The notes under the pieces were generated by a model, which worked only from the letters and a program-made list of their open reading frames with translations, made no database searches and was not told where the DNA came from. Shown piece after piece: positions 24,454-31,431 of a DNA stretch of 37,427 nt. How positions within the stretch are numbered: the first letter of the stretch is position 1; every line of letters starts with the position of its first letter. The translations under genes were made by a program, and so were the position numbers. The DNA is from Caballeronia jiangsuensis (GTDB taxonomy: Bacteria > Pseudomonadota > Gammaproteobacteria > Burkholderiales > Burkholderiaceae), in the NCBI GenBank assembly GCA_000648925.1, contig JFHF01000067.1:1-37427 (forward strand). Direction: 5' to 3'.

Positions 24454-25662
24454 ATGGATTTCGAAATGCTGGAAACGGAAACCAACGGAACGATCATCAA
24501 GGTCGTGGGCGTTGGTGGTGCTGGCGGCAACGCGGTTCAGCACATGATCAACCGTGGTGTGCAGGGCGTCGACTTCATCGTGATGAACACCGACGCTCAG
24601 GCGCTCGCGCGTTCCCGCGCGCCGGCAGTTCTGCAACTCGGCATGACCGGTCTCGGCGCAGGCGCGAAACCGGATAAGGGCAAGGAAGCCGCGGAAGACG
24701 CGCGCGAGCGCATCGCCGATGCACTGCGCGGCGCGCACATGGTGTTCATCACCGCGGGCATGGGCGGCGGCACGGGCACGGGCGCGGCGCCGGTGGTCGC
24801 GCAGATTGCCAAGGAAATGGGCATTCTGACCGTCGGCGTGGTGAGCAAGCCGTTCGAGTTCGAAGGCGGCCGCCGCATGCGCGTCGCGGAAGCCGGCTCG
24901 CAGCAACTGGAGGATCACGTCGACTCGCTGATCGTCGTGCTCAACGACAAGCTGTTCGAGGTGATGGGCGATGACGCCGAGATGGACAAGTGCTTCCAGT
25001 GCGCGGACGACGTGCTGAACAACGCAGTGGCCGGGATCGCGGAAATAATCAACGTCGATGGTCTCGTGAACGTCGACTTCGAAGACGTGAAAACGGTGAT
25101 GGGCGAGCAGGGCAAAGCGATGATGGGCACGGCGACGGTCGCCGGCGTCGATCGTGCGCGTCTCGCCGCCGAGCAGGCTGTCGCAAGCCCGCTGCTGGAA
25201 GGCGTGGATCTGTCGGGCGCGCGTGGCGTGCTGGTGAACATCACGTCGAGCCGTTCGCTGCGTCTGTCGGAAACGCGTGAAGTGATGAACACCATCAAGA
25301 GCTACGCAGCCGATGACGCAACGGTGATCTTCGGCGCCGTGTACGACGACGCGATGGGCGATGCACTGCGCGTGACGGTGGTGGCGACTGGTCTGGGCCG
25401 CGCGGCGAAGAAGCAGCAGCAAGCGCCGATGACGCTCCTGCGCACGGGCACCGACAACCAGCCGATCGCGCACGGCCATCAGCCTTCGCACAACACGTAC
25501 GGCGCGCAGCATGGGCAATCGACGACGGATTACGGTCAGCTCGACACCCCGGCCGTGTGGCGTTCGACGCGCGAAACCGCGGCATCGCACGTGCAGGCGC
25601 TGCAGGAAAAGGGTGTCGATACGTATGACATTCCGGCGTTCCTGCGCAAGCAAGCTGACTGA
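24454..25662 (+). CDS. ftsZ: Cell division protein FtsZ
   Basis: FtsZ (402 aa) is the tubulin-like GTPase that polymerises into the division ring. The GTP-binding VGVGGAGGNAV is near the N-terminus, and the tubulin signature GGGTGTG spans residues 104-110. The T7 loop NVDFEDVKTVM provides the catalytic Asp. The globular core ends near residue 318. A linker of about 65 residues rich in Gln, His and Thr follows, then the conserved C-terminal peptide YDIPAFLRKQAD that binds FtsA and ZapD. GGAGG lies 5 nt before the ATG, a strong site suited to high expression. The 110-bp leader after ftsA could house a promoter, but I see no convincing -35/-10 pair. Confidence 0.98.
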   Translation: MDFEMLETETNGTIIKVVGVGGAGGNAVQHMINRGVQGVDFIVMNTDAQALARSRAPAVLQLGMTGLGAGAKPDKGKEAAEDARERIADALRGAHMVFITAGMGGGTGTGAAPVVAQIAKEMGILTVGVVSKPFEFEGGRRMRVAEAGSQQLEDHVDSLIVVLNDKLFEVMGDDAEMDKCFQCADDVLNNAVAGIAEIINVDGLVNVDFEDVKTVMGEQGKAMMGTATVAGVDRARLAAEQAVASPLLEGVDLSGARGVLVNITSSRSLRLSETREVMNTIKSYAADDATVIFGAVYDDAMGDALRVTVVATGLGRAAKKQQQAPMTLLRTGTDNQPIAHGHQPSHNTYGAQHGQSTTDYGQLDTPAVWRSTRETAASHVQALQEKGVDTYDIPAFLRKQAD

Positions 25663-25701
25663 GCAGGCGCACGTTATTTGCTGCCGAGTGAGGTATGACG
25701 A

Positions 25702-25723
25702 CGCGGCACACCGCGTGCACGCG
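25702..25723. repeat. Overlapping hairpin and 12-bp palindrome after ftsZ
   Basis: CGCGG-CACA-CCGCG (25702-25715) forms a perfect 5-bp hairpin. CGCGTGCACGCG (25712-25723) is a perfect 12-bp palindrome that shares its right arm, so the two cannot form together. There is no U-tract. A third hairpin (GCGTCC/GGACGC, 25778-25801) lies further on. No ORF in 25663-25950 looks real. Confidence 0.4.
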
Positions 25724-25950
25724 CTGAACATGTCGTGCGGATGATGCAGGCTTCGCGTGGGGCGACTGTCCAAGGCCGCGTCCTGGATGCACAATGGACG
25801 CCGGGCCGTGGCCAGCCGACCCCCACGATTCTGCCCCTGACGTCGAGGAAGGCAGATTGAAGCCGAAATCGCCGCAATGATGTTCGGCACGGTTGCGGGA
25901 CGATGCAATCGCGAGAATGTCCGCGAGCACTGATGAGGGAAGGACCGAGC

Positions 25951-26454
25951 ATGATCAAAGTGGGTGATACGTTGCCCGACGTGCGTCTCTTCGAGTTCAT
26001 CGAGGAGGCCACCGAGGGCTGCGCCGTGGGACCGAATGCGTTCCCGGTGCGCGAGCGGTGCGCCGGCAAGCGCGTGGTGATCTTCGGATTGCCGGGCGCG
26101 TTTACGCCGACATGCTCCGCCAGACACGTGCCTGGCTACGTCGAAGCCGCTGCGGATCTGTCCGCCGCGGGAATCGACGAAATCTGGTGCGTTTCCGTCA
26201 ACGACGCGTTCGTCATGAGCGCGTGGGGACGCGATCTTCAAGCCTCGGGCAAGGTGAAGATGATCGCGGACGGCAGTGCGCGTTTCACTCAGGCACTCGG
26301 ACTGGATCAGGATTTGTCCGAGCGTGGCATGGGAATTCGTTCCCAGCGCTACGCGATGGTGGTCGACGACGGCGTGGTCAAGACGTTGTCAGTCGAAGCG
26401 CCTGGCAAGTTCGAAGTCAGCGACGCTCAAAGCATCCTGGCGACGTTGCGCTGA
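25951..26454 (+). CDS. Peroxiredoxin (Prx5/AhpE-like redoxin domain)
   Basis: This 167-aa thiol peroxidase should reduce H2O2 or organic hydroperoxides using glutathione/glutaredoxin or thioredoxin. The thioredoxin-fold peroxidatic motif PGAFTPTCS places the reactive Cys at residue 55. WCVSVNDAFVMSAWG and the Arg in RSQRYAMVVDDG complete the Prx5-type active site. Other cysteines are Cys24 and Cys37; Cys24 is not at the classical Prx5 resolving position, so 1-Cys chemistry is possible. The ATG at 25951 has GGAAGGA before it; an open frame upstream is not supported. Its position between ftsZ and lpxC is unlike E. coli. It may have its own promoter, not identified. Confidence 0.9.
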   Translation: MIKVGDTLPDVRLFEFIEEATEGCAVGPNAFPVRERCAGKRVVIFGLPGAFTPTCSARHVPGYVEAAADLSAAGIDEIWCVSVNDAFVMSAWGRDLQASGKVKMIADGSARFTQALGLDQDLSERGMGIRSQRYAMVVDDGVVKTLSVEAPGKFEVSDAQSILATLR

Positions 26455-26466
26455 GTGCAGCGGCGC

Positions 26467-26488
26467 GGCGTTGCCTTCGCGCAACGCC
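26467..26488 (+). repeat. Hairpin after the peroxiredoxin gene
   Basis: GGCGTTGC and GCAACGCC form a perfect 8-bp stem with a 6-nt loop, 12 nt after the stop codon. No U-tract follows, so it may protect the mRNA 3' end or act with the next hairpin. Confidence 0.5.
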
Positions 26489-26518
26489 TGAAACGCCCTC
26501 GCACTGAGTTGCAGCTTG

Positions 26519-26559
26519 GGGCCGATGACCGGAAATGCCTCCATTCCGGGCATCGGCCC
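26519..26559 (+). terminator. Probable terminator hairpin before lpxC
   Basis: A 9-bp stem (GGGCCGATG/CATCGGCCC), a single A/G mismatch, and a 6-bp stem (CCGGAA/TTCCGG) enclose a 9-nt loop. GTTCTACTTC follows, a weak U-rich tail. It likely separates the dcw-peroxiredoxin transcript from lpxC. Confidence 0.5.
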
Positions 26560-26645
26560 GTTCTACTTCATAATCGGGCCGCCGCGACGTAACACAGGGA
26601 AACAGTTGATACCTCCTGGATCAGGACGACGCGCGACGAATGGAG

Positions 26646-26651
26646 TATACT
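26646..26651 (+). promoter_or_regulatory. Candidate -10 box of lpxC
   Basis: TATACT matches the -10 consensus at five of six bases and gives a leader of about 60 nt, which is AT-rich unlike its surroundings. No clear -35 lies 17 nt upstream, so an activator or an alternative sigma factor may be involved. Confidence 0.45.
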
Positions 26652-26717
26652 TGTGGCTATTAGAATTTAACGCACGATTGATTCTCTTTATAGGGAACAT
26701 AAATCGGAAAGAACATC

Positions 26718-27635
26718 ATGTTGAAGCAGCGAACAATCAAGACCGTCGTCAAAACCGTGGGGATCGGGCTCCATTCCGGTAGCAAGGTCAATCTGACTCT
26801 GCGCCCCGCACCCATTGGCACGGGCATCGTATTTTCGCGCGTCGACCTGCCCGAACCCGTCGACATTCCGGCGTCCGCAATGGCGATCGGTGATACCCGT
26901 CTCGCGTCCGTGTTGCAGAAGGACGGCGCGCGCGTGTCGACCATCGAGCACTTGATGTCGGCGTGTGCGGGTCTCGGCATCGACAACCTGTACGTCGACG
27001 TGACCGCCGAAGAAATCCCGATCATGGACGGCAGCGCGGCTTCGTTCGTGTTTCTCATCCAGTCGGCGGGTATCGAAGAGCAGAACGCGCCGAAGCAGTT
27101 CATCAAGGTGACGAAGCCCGTCGAAGTGCGCGACGGCGACAAGTTCGCGCGTCTCGAACCGTATTTCGGTTTCAAGCTGAGCTTTACTATCGATTTCCGC
27201 CATCCGGCCGTCGACAAAACCGGCCAGGCGCTGGAAGTGGATTTCGCGACGACTTCCTACGTGCGCGAGATTGCCCGCGCCCGCACGTTCGGCTTCGCGC
27301 ACGAAGTCGAGATGATGCGCGAACTCGGACTCGCCCGCGGCGGCAGCATGGACAACGCGATCGTGCTGGACGAATACCGCATCCTGAACAATGACGGCCT
27401 GCGTTACGACGACGAGTTCGTGAAGCACAAGATGCTCGACGCGATCGGCGACCTTTACGTGGTCGGCCATCCGTTGCTGGCGTCGTACAAGGCGTACAAG
27501 GGCGGCCACGCGATGAACAACATGCTGCTGCGTGAATTGCTCGCGCACGAAGATGCGTACGAAATCGTCACGTTCGAGGACACGCAAAAGGCGCCGCGCG
27601 GTTTCGGATTCGATACGCAGACGGCATTCGCCTGA
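26718..27635 (+). CDS. lpxC: UDP-3-O-acyl-N-acetylglucosamine deacetylase
   Basis: LpxC (305 aa) is the cytoplasmic zinc amidase that catalyses the committed step of lipid A synthesis. The two-domain fold begins QRTIKTVVKTVGIGLHSG. Zinc ligands are visible as His78 (STIEHLMSA), His237 and Asp241 (KHKMLDAIGD). The general base is Glu77, and His264 in GGHAMNNM is the second catalytic residue. Length matches E. coli (305 aa). GGAAAG precedes the ATG by 6 nt. It appears to be a single-gene unit, with a structured gap before it and an intrinsic terminator after it. FtsH-mediated turnover, known in E. coli, cannot be judged from this C-terminus. Confidence 0.97.
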   Translation: MLKQRTIKTVVKTVGIGLHSGSKVNLTLRPAPIGTGIVFSRVDLPEPVDIPASAMAIGDTRLASVLQKDGARVSTIEHLMSACAGLGIDNLYVDVTAEEIPIMDGSAASFVFLIQSAGIEEQNAPKQFIKVTKPVEVRDGDKFARLEPYFGFKLSFTIDFRHPAVDKTGQALEVDFATTSYVREIARARTFGFAHEVEMMRELGLARGGSMDNAIVLDEYRILNNDGLRYDDEFVKHKMLDAIGDLYVVGHPLLASYKAYKGGHAMNNMLLRELLAHEDAYEIVTFEDTQKAPRGFGFDTQTAFA

Positions 27636-27662
27636 TTTAACGCAATTATTCGGCAGTCAGAG

Positions 27663-27696
27663 ATGAGCGGCAGCGAAAGCGCCGCTCATTTTTTTT
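27663..27696 (+). terminator. Intrinsic terminator of lpxC
   Basis: ATGAGCGGC (27663-27671) and GCCGCTCAT (27681-27689) form a 9-bp stem with a GAAA-capped loop, followed by eight T residues. The U-tract and right arm also encode the Lys-Lys-stop end of the convergent DciA-like gene. Confidence 0.92.
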
Positions 27697-28171
27697 GCGC
27701 GCGCCCCTGATGACGCGACGCCATTCGCGCGAGCGCTTCCTGCAGCGGCGACGGTTCCAGCGATTCGGCCAGTTCCTGTAGCGCGGAAGCGCCCGCCGGC
27801 GACATGCGCGCCTGCTTGGGCGGCACGGGTTCTTTCATCGATTGAGGTCGCACGCGAATCTTCAGCGCGTTGACGGCCCAGCCGCGCTGCTGAAGATCCG
27901 AAAGCAGACGCGGCTCCAGATGCCGCAAACGCGCGGCGAGCGCGTTATGCGCCGCAAAGAGCGCGAGTACGCCGTCCTTGATGAATCCCGGTTCCACGTT
28001 CGACGCCAGATAATCCGGCAGGAGCGAGCTCAAATCGCGCTGCAGCGCCGCCACTTGCTCGACGCCGGCACGCAGCGCGCGAAACGCATCGGTGCGATCG
28101 AGCACGTCGGCGACGGCTTGCGGCCTGCGTGGATCGAAACGCGACCTTGAATTTGTAGAAAAGCGGCTCAT
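27686..28171 (-). CDS. DUF721/DciA-family protein, candidate helicase loader
   Basis: This is a 161-aa protein of the DUF721 (DciA) family. DciA is the ancestral loader or operator of the replicative helicase DnaB in bacteria lacking DnaC. The visible core is LLPDYLASNVEPGFIKDGVL and LFAAHNALAARLRHLEPRLL (about residues 50-90), then a strand ending LKIRVRP, which together resemble the KH-like DciA domain. A Pro-rich linker and a charged C-terminal tail ending RAQKK follow. There is no clear ribosome site before ATG 28171. A -10-like TACAAT lies 35 nt upstream. It is convergent with lpxC and its stop falls inside the lpxC terminator. The loader role is inferred from family alone. Confidence 0.72.
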   Translation of the reverse strand: MSRFSTNSRSRFDPRRPQAVADVLDRTDAFRALRAGVEQVAALQRDLSSLLPDYLASNVEPGFIKDGVLALFAAHNALAARLRHLEPRLLSDLQQRGWAVNALKIRVRPQSMKEPVPPKQARMSPAGASALQELAESLEPSPLQEALARMASRHQGRAQKK

Positions 28172-28205
28172 TTTTGCTTAGGCGGACGCCCGATGGAACG
28201 TCTCG

Positions 28206-28211
28206 ATTGTA
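28206..28211 (-). promoter_or_regulatory. Candidate -10 box of the DciA-like gene
   Basis: On the minus strand TACAAT matches the consensus at five of six bases and lies 35 nt before the start codon. The -35 region is not recognisable. Confidence 0.35.
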
Positions 28212-28343
28212 CGCGAGGAGAGCCGTAGTTCCTGCTCGTTGGCCGTTTCGGCCGATGTTTGCCGAAAAGCTTTCAACCCGTTGACTGTCGCGTCACGCCG
28301 ACGCCCGCGCGGGCACGCCAACGCAAGGTCTGCCAAACTCGCG

Positions 28344-28352
28344 TGCTAAAAT
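28344..28352 (+). promoter_or_regulatory. Candidate extended -10 promoter of secA
   Basis: TGCTAAAAT combines a TGN extension with a five-of-six -10 box. No -35 is visible, as expected for an extended -10 promoter. The leader would be about 100 nt and includes a 6-bp hairpin (CGGACG/CGTCCG, 28405-28433). Confidence 0.5.
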
Positions 28353-28458
28353 TCCCGATTCGAATTTCACCTTATGGACTTAAGTCGCCGAGGTTCTCCG
28401 AGCCCGGACGCAGCTTGCACATGCGCCCGTCCGAAGCCGCGACGCAGACACTGATCCG

Positions 28459-31272
28459 ATGACGACCGGTTTCCTTCAGAAGATTTTTGGCAGCCGCAAT
28501 CAGCGGCTGGTCAAGCAGTATCAAAAGACCGTTGTGGCGATCAATGCCCTTGAGCCGACCGTCGAGAAGTACTCGGACGACCAGCTGCGCGCCAAGACCG
28601 ACGAGTTCCGCCAACGTGTCGCGGGCGGTGAATCGCTCGACGTGATCCTGCCCGAGGCGTTCGCCGTCTGCCGCGAAGCGAGCAAGCGCATCCTGAAGAT
28701 GCGCCACTTCGACGTCCAGCTCATCGGCGGCATGGTCCTGCATTACGGCAAGATCGCCGAAATGCGCACCGGCGAGGGCAAGACGCTCGTCGCGACGCTC
28801 GCCGCGTATCTGAACGCGCTGTCGGGCCGCGGCGTGCACGTCGTCACGGTGAACGACTACCTCGCCCAGCGCGACGCCGAATGGATGGCGCGTCTCTACA
28901 ACTTCCTCGGGCTCTCGTGCGGCGTGAATCTGTCGCAGATGGAGCACTCGCAGAAGCAGGAAGCGTACGCGGCGGACATCACCTACGGCACGAACAACGA
29001 GTTCGGCTTCGACTATCTGCGCGACAACATGGTCTACGAGACCACCGCGCGCGTGCAGCGGCCGCTCAATTTCGCGATCGTCGACGAAGTGGACTCGATT
29101 CTCATCGACGAGGCGCGTACGCCGCTCATCATCTCCGGCCAGGCCGAAGATCACACCGACCTCTACGTGCGCATGAACGCGCTGCCGCCGCTGCTCGAAC
29201 AGCAGATCGGCGAAGAGAAGGCGGACGGCACGGGCGTCGAGAAGCCGGGCGACTACACGCTCGACGAAAAGGCGCGCCAAGTGTTCCTGACTGAATCGGG
29301 CCACGAGAAGGCCGAGCGCCTGCTCGCCGAGTGGGGCCTGATCGGCGAAGGCGAGAGCCTCTACGCGCCGCAGAACATCACGCTGATGCACCACATCTAT
29401 GCCGCGTTGCGCGCGCATACGCTCTTCCTGCGCGATCAGCACTACGTGGTGCAGAACGGCGAAGTCGTGATCGTCGACGAATTCACGGGCCGCATGATGA
29501 ACGGCCGGCGCTGGTCGGATGGTCTGCATCAGGCCGTCGAGGCGAAGGAACACGTCCAGATTCAGGCCGAGAACCAGACGCTCGCGTCCATCACGCTGCA
29601 GAACTACTTCCGCATGTACGCGAAGCTGTCTGGCATGACCGGCACCGCGGACACGGAAGCGTATGAATTCAACGAGATCTACGGTCTCGAAACGGTCGTG
29701 ATTCCGACCAACCGCCCGCCGAAGCGCGTCGACAAGCAGGATCAGATCTACAAGACGTCGAAGGAACGCTATGACGCGGTGATTCGCGACATCCGCGATT
29801 GCGTCGAGCGCGGTCAGCCGACGCTCGTCGGCACGACGTCGATCGAAGCGTCCGAACTGCTGTCCGGGCTGCTCGGCCAGGCGGGCGTGAAGCACGAAGT
29901 GCTCAACGCGAAGCAGCACGCGCGCGAAGCGGCGATCGTCGCCGAAGCGGGCCGTCCGGGCGTCGTCACGATCGCGACGAACATGGCCGGCCGCGGTACG
30001 GACATCGTGCTCGGCGGCAATGTCGAGAAGCAGGCGTCGTTCATCGAGGCGGATCTGTCGATCCCCGAGGACGAGAAAGCCACGCGCATCCAGAAACTGC
30101 ACGACGAATGGCAGACGCTGCACGATCACGTGAAGGCCGCGGGCGGTCTGCATATCATCGGCACCGAGCGTCACGAGTCGCGCCGTATCGACAACCAGTT
30201 GCGCGGCCGCGCGGGCCGTCAGGGCGATCCGGGTTCGTCGCGCTTCTATCTGTCGCTGGATGATCCGCTCCTGCGCATTTTCGCGGGCGACCGCGTGCGC
30301 GCGATCATGGATCGCCTGAAGATGCCGGAAGGCGAGCCGATCGAAGCGGGCATGGTCACGCGTTCGATCGAAGGCGCGCAGCGCAAGGTCGAAGCGCGCA
30401 ACTTCGATATCCGCAAGCAACTGCTCGAATACGACGATGTCGCCAACGATCAGCGCAAGGTGATCTATCAGCAACGCAACGAACTGCTCGAAGCGAACGA
30501 CGTGCAGGAAACCATCGCCGCGATGCGCCAGAGCGTAATCAGCGACGTCGTGCGCACGTTCGTGCCGGCAGGCAGCATCGAAGAGCAGTGGGAAGCGCCG
30601 GAGCTGGAAGAAGTGTTGCGCAACGACTGGTCGCTCGATCTCGCCGTTCAGGAGATGATCAACGAGTCGAACTCGATCGATGCCGAAGAGATCTGCGAAG
30701 CCGTGCTCGCCGCCGCCGACGAAGCGTACGAAGCGAAGGTCACGCTCGTGGGCCGCGAGTCGTTCAGCGCGTTCGAACGCTCGATCATGCTGCAGACGCT
30801 CGATAGCCGCTGGCGCGAGCACCTCGCCGCGCTCGATCATCTGCGTCAGGGCATCCATCTGCGCGGCTATGCGCAGAAGAACCCGAAACAGGAATACAAG
30901 CGCGAGGCGTTCGAACTCTTCGCCGCGATGCTCGATGCCGTCAAGCAGGAAGTCACGCGCGTCGTGATGAACGTGCAGATTCAGTCGCCCGAGCAACTCG
31001 AGGAAGCCGCCGAGCAGTACGAAGAGAAGGGCAGCCATCTCGAGAACGTGTCGTTCACGCACGCGGACTTCAACGCGCCGGCCGCCGAACCGACGCCCGC
31101 CACCGCCGCGGCGAGCGCCACGGCACAGATGGTCAGTCAGGCGATGGCCGCCGGCGACGATATCAGCGTCGCGACGCGCCCCTCGGACGACGTGCCGAAG
31201 GTCGGCCGCAACGATCCGTGCCCGTGCGGCAGCGGCAAGAAGTACAAAAACTGTCACGGCAAGCTGGCTTAA
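28459..31272 (+). CDS. secA: Preprotein translocase ATPase SecA
   Basis: SecA (937 aa) is the motor that drives unfolded preproteins through SecYEG. In order: NBD1 with Walker A GEGKT at residues 105-109 and VDEVDSILIDEARTPLIISG, the preprotein cross-linking domain, NBD2 with NMAGRGTDI and RGRAGRQGDPG, then the helical scaffold and wing domains. An Ala/Pro/Thr-rich linker follows. The C-terminal zinc finger has Cys921, Cys923, Cys932 and His933, which binds SecB and lipid. It is about 35 residues longer than E. coli SecA. The ATG has no good Shine-Dalgarno sequence, and short ORFs end at or just before it. There is no secM-like gene upstream with an arrest motif. Confidence 0.98.
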   Translation: MTTGFLQKIFGSRNQRLVKQYQKTVVAINALEPTVEKYSDDQLRAKTDEFRQRVAGGESLDVILPEAFAVCREASKRILKMRHFDVQLIGGMVLHYGKIAEMRTGEGKTLVATLAAYLNALSGRGVHVVTVNDYLAQRDAEWMARLYNFLGLSCGVNLSQMEHSQKQEAYAADITYGTNNEFGFDYLRDNMVYETTARVQRPLNFAIVDEVDSILIDEARTPLIISGQAEDHTDLYVRMNALPPLLEQQIGEEKADGTGVEKPGDYTLDEKARQVFLTESGHEKAERLLAEWGLIGEGESLYAPQNITLMHHIYAALRAHTLFLRDQHYVVQNGEVVIVDEFTGRMMNGRRWSDGLHQAVEAKEHVQIQAENQTLASITLQNYFRMYAKLSGMTGTADTEAYEFNEIYGLETVVIPTNRPPKRVDKQDQIYKTSKERYDAVIRDIRDCVERGQPTLVGTTSIEASELLSGLLGQAGVKHEVLNAKQHAREAAIVAEAGRPGVVTIATNMAGRGTDIVLGGNVEKQASFIEADLSIPEDEKATRIQKLHDEWQTLHDHVKAAGGLHIIGTERHESRRIDNQLRGRAGRQGDPGSSRFYLSLDDPLLRIFAGDRVRAIMDRLKMPEGEPIEAGMVTRSIEGAQRKVEARNFDIRKQLLEYDDVANDQRKVIYQQRNELLEANDVQETIAAMRQSVISDVVRTFVPAGSIEEQWEAPELEEVLRNDWSLDLAVQEMINESNSIDAEEICEAVLAAADEAYEAKVTLVGRESFSAFERSIMLQTLDSRWREHLAALDHLRQGIHLRGYAQKNPKQEYKREAFELFAAMLDAVKQEVTRVVMNVQIQSPEQLEEAAEQYEEKGSHLENVSFTHADFNAPAAEPTPATAAASATAQMVSQAMAAGDDISVATRPSDDVPKVGRNDPCPCGSGKKYKNCHGKLA

Positions 31273-31296
31273 TCGGCTAGTGACAGATGAACAGGC

Positions 31297-31322
31297 GACG
31301 CAGCGATGCGTCGTTTGTCTTT
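31297..31322 (+). terminator. Likely terminator of secA
   Basis: GACGCA-GCGA-TGCGTC is a perfect 6-bp hairpin with a GNRA loop, 24 nt after the secA stop. The U-rich GTTTGTCTTT follows. It is modest in strength, so some read-through into argJ is possible. Confidence 0.65.
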
Positions 31323-31384
31323 GCAGGTCTCACTTTTCACGGCGCCGGTCTCGCTCAGCGAAAGCGGCGTCAGTCTTTCAAAGC

Positions 31385-31406
31385 GTGCCGGTCCGAAAAC
31401 CGGCAC
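31385..31406 (+). repeat. Hairpin in the argJ leader
   Basis: GTGCCGGT and ACCGGCAC form a perfect 8-bp stem around the loop CCGAAA, ending 25 nt before the argJ ATG. There is no U-tract, so it is not a simple terminator. It could be a 5' stabiliser or an operator. Confidence 0.5.
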
Positions 31407-31431
31407 TCGCCACCTTCAGCGAGACGCGAAC

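Noticed and set aside
25663..25950. Possible small gene between ftsZ and the peroxiredoxin
   Set aside because: No frame has a ribosome site plus plausible composition; hairpins and palindromes explain the structure better.
24364..26241. A 625-codon minus-strand frame opposite ftsZ and the peroxiredoxin
   Set aside because: It spans two genes and an intergenic gap on the other strand, and is His/Arg-rich without domain features.
28372..31257. A 961-codon open frame on the strand opposite secA
   Set aside because: It mirrors secA exactly, is rich in Arg, His, Asp and Val as expected from the complement of GC-rich codons, and has no recognisable domain or ribosome site.
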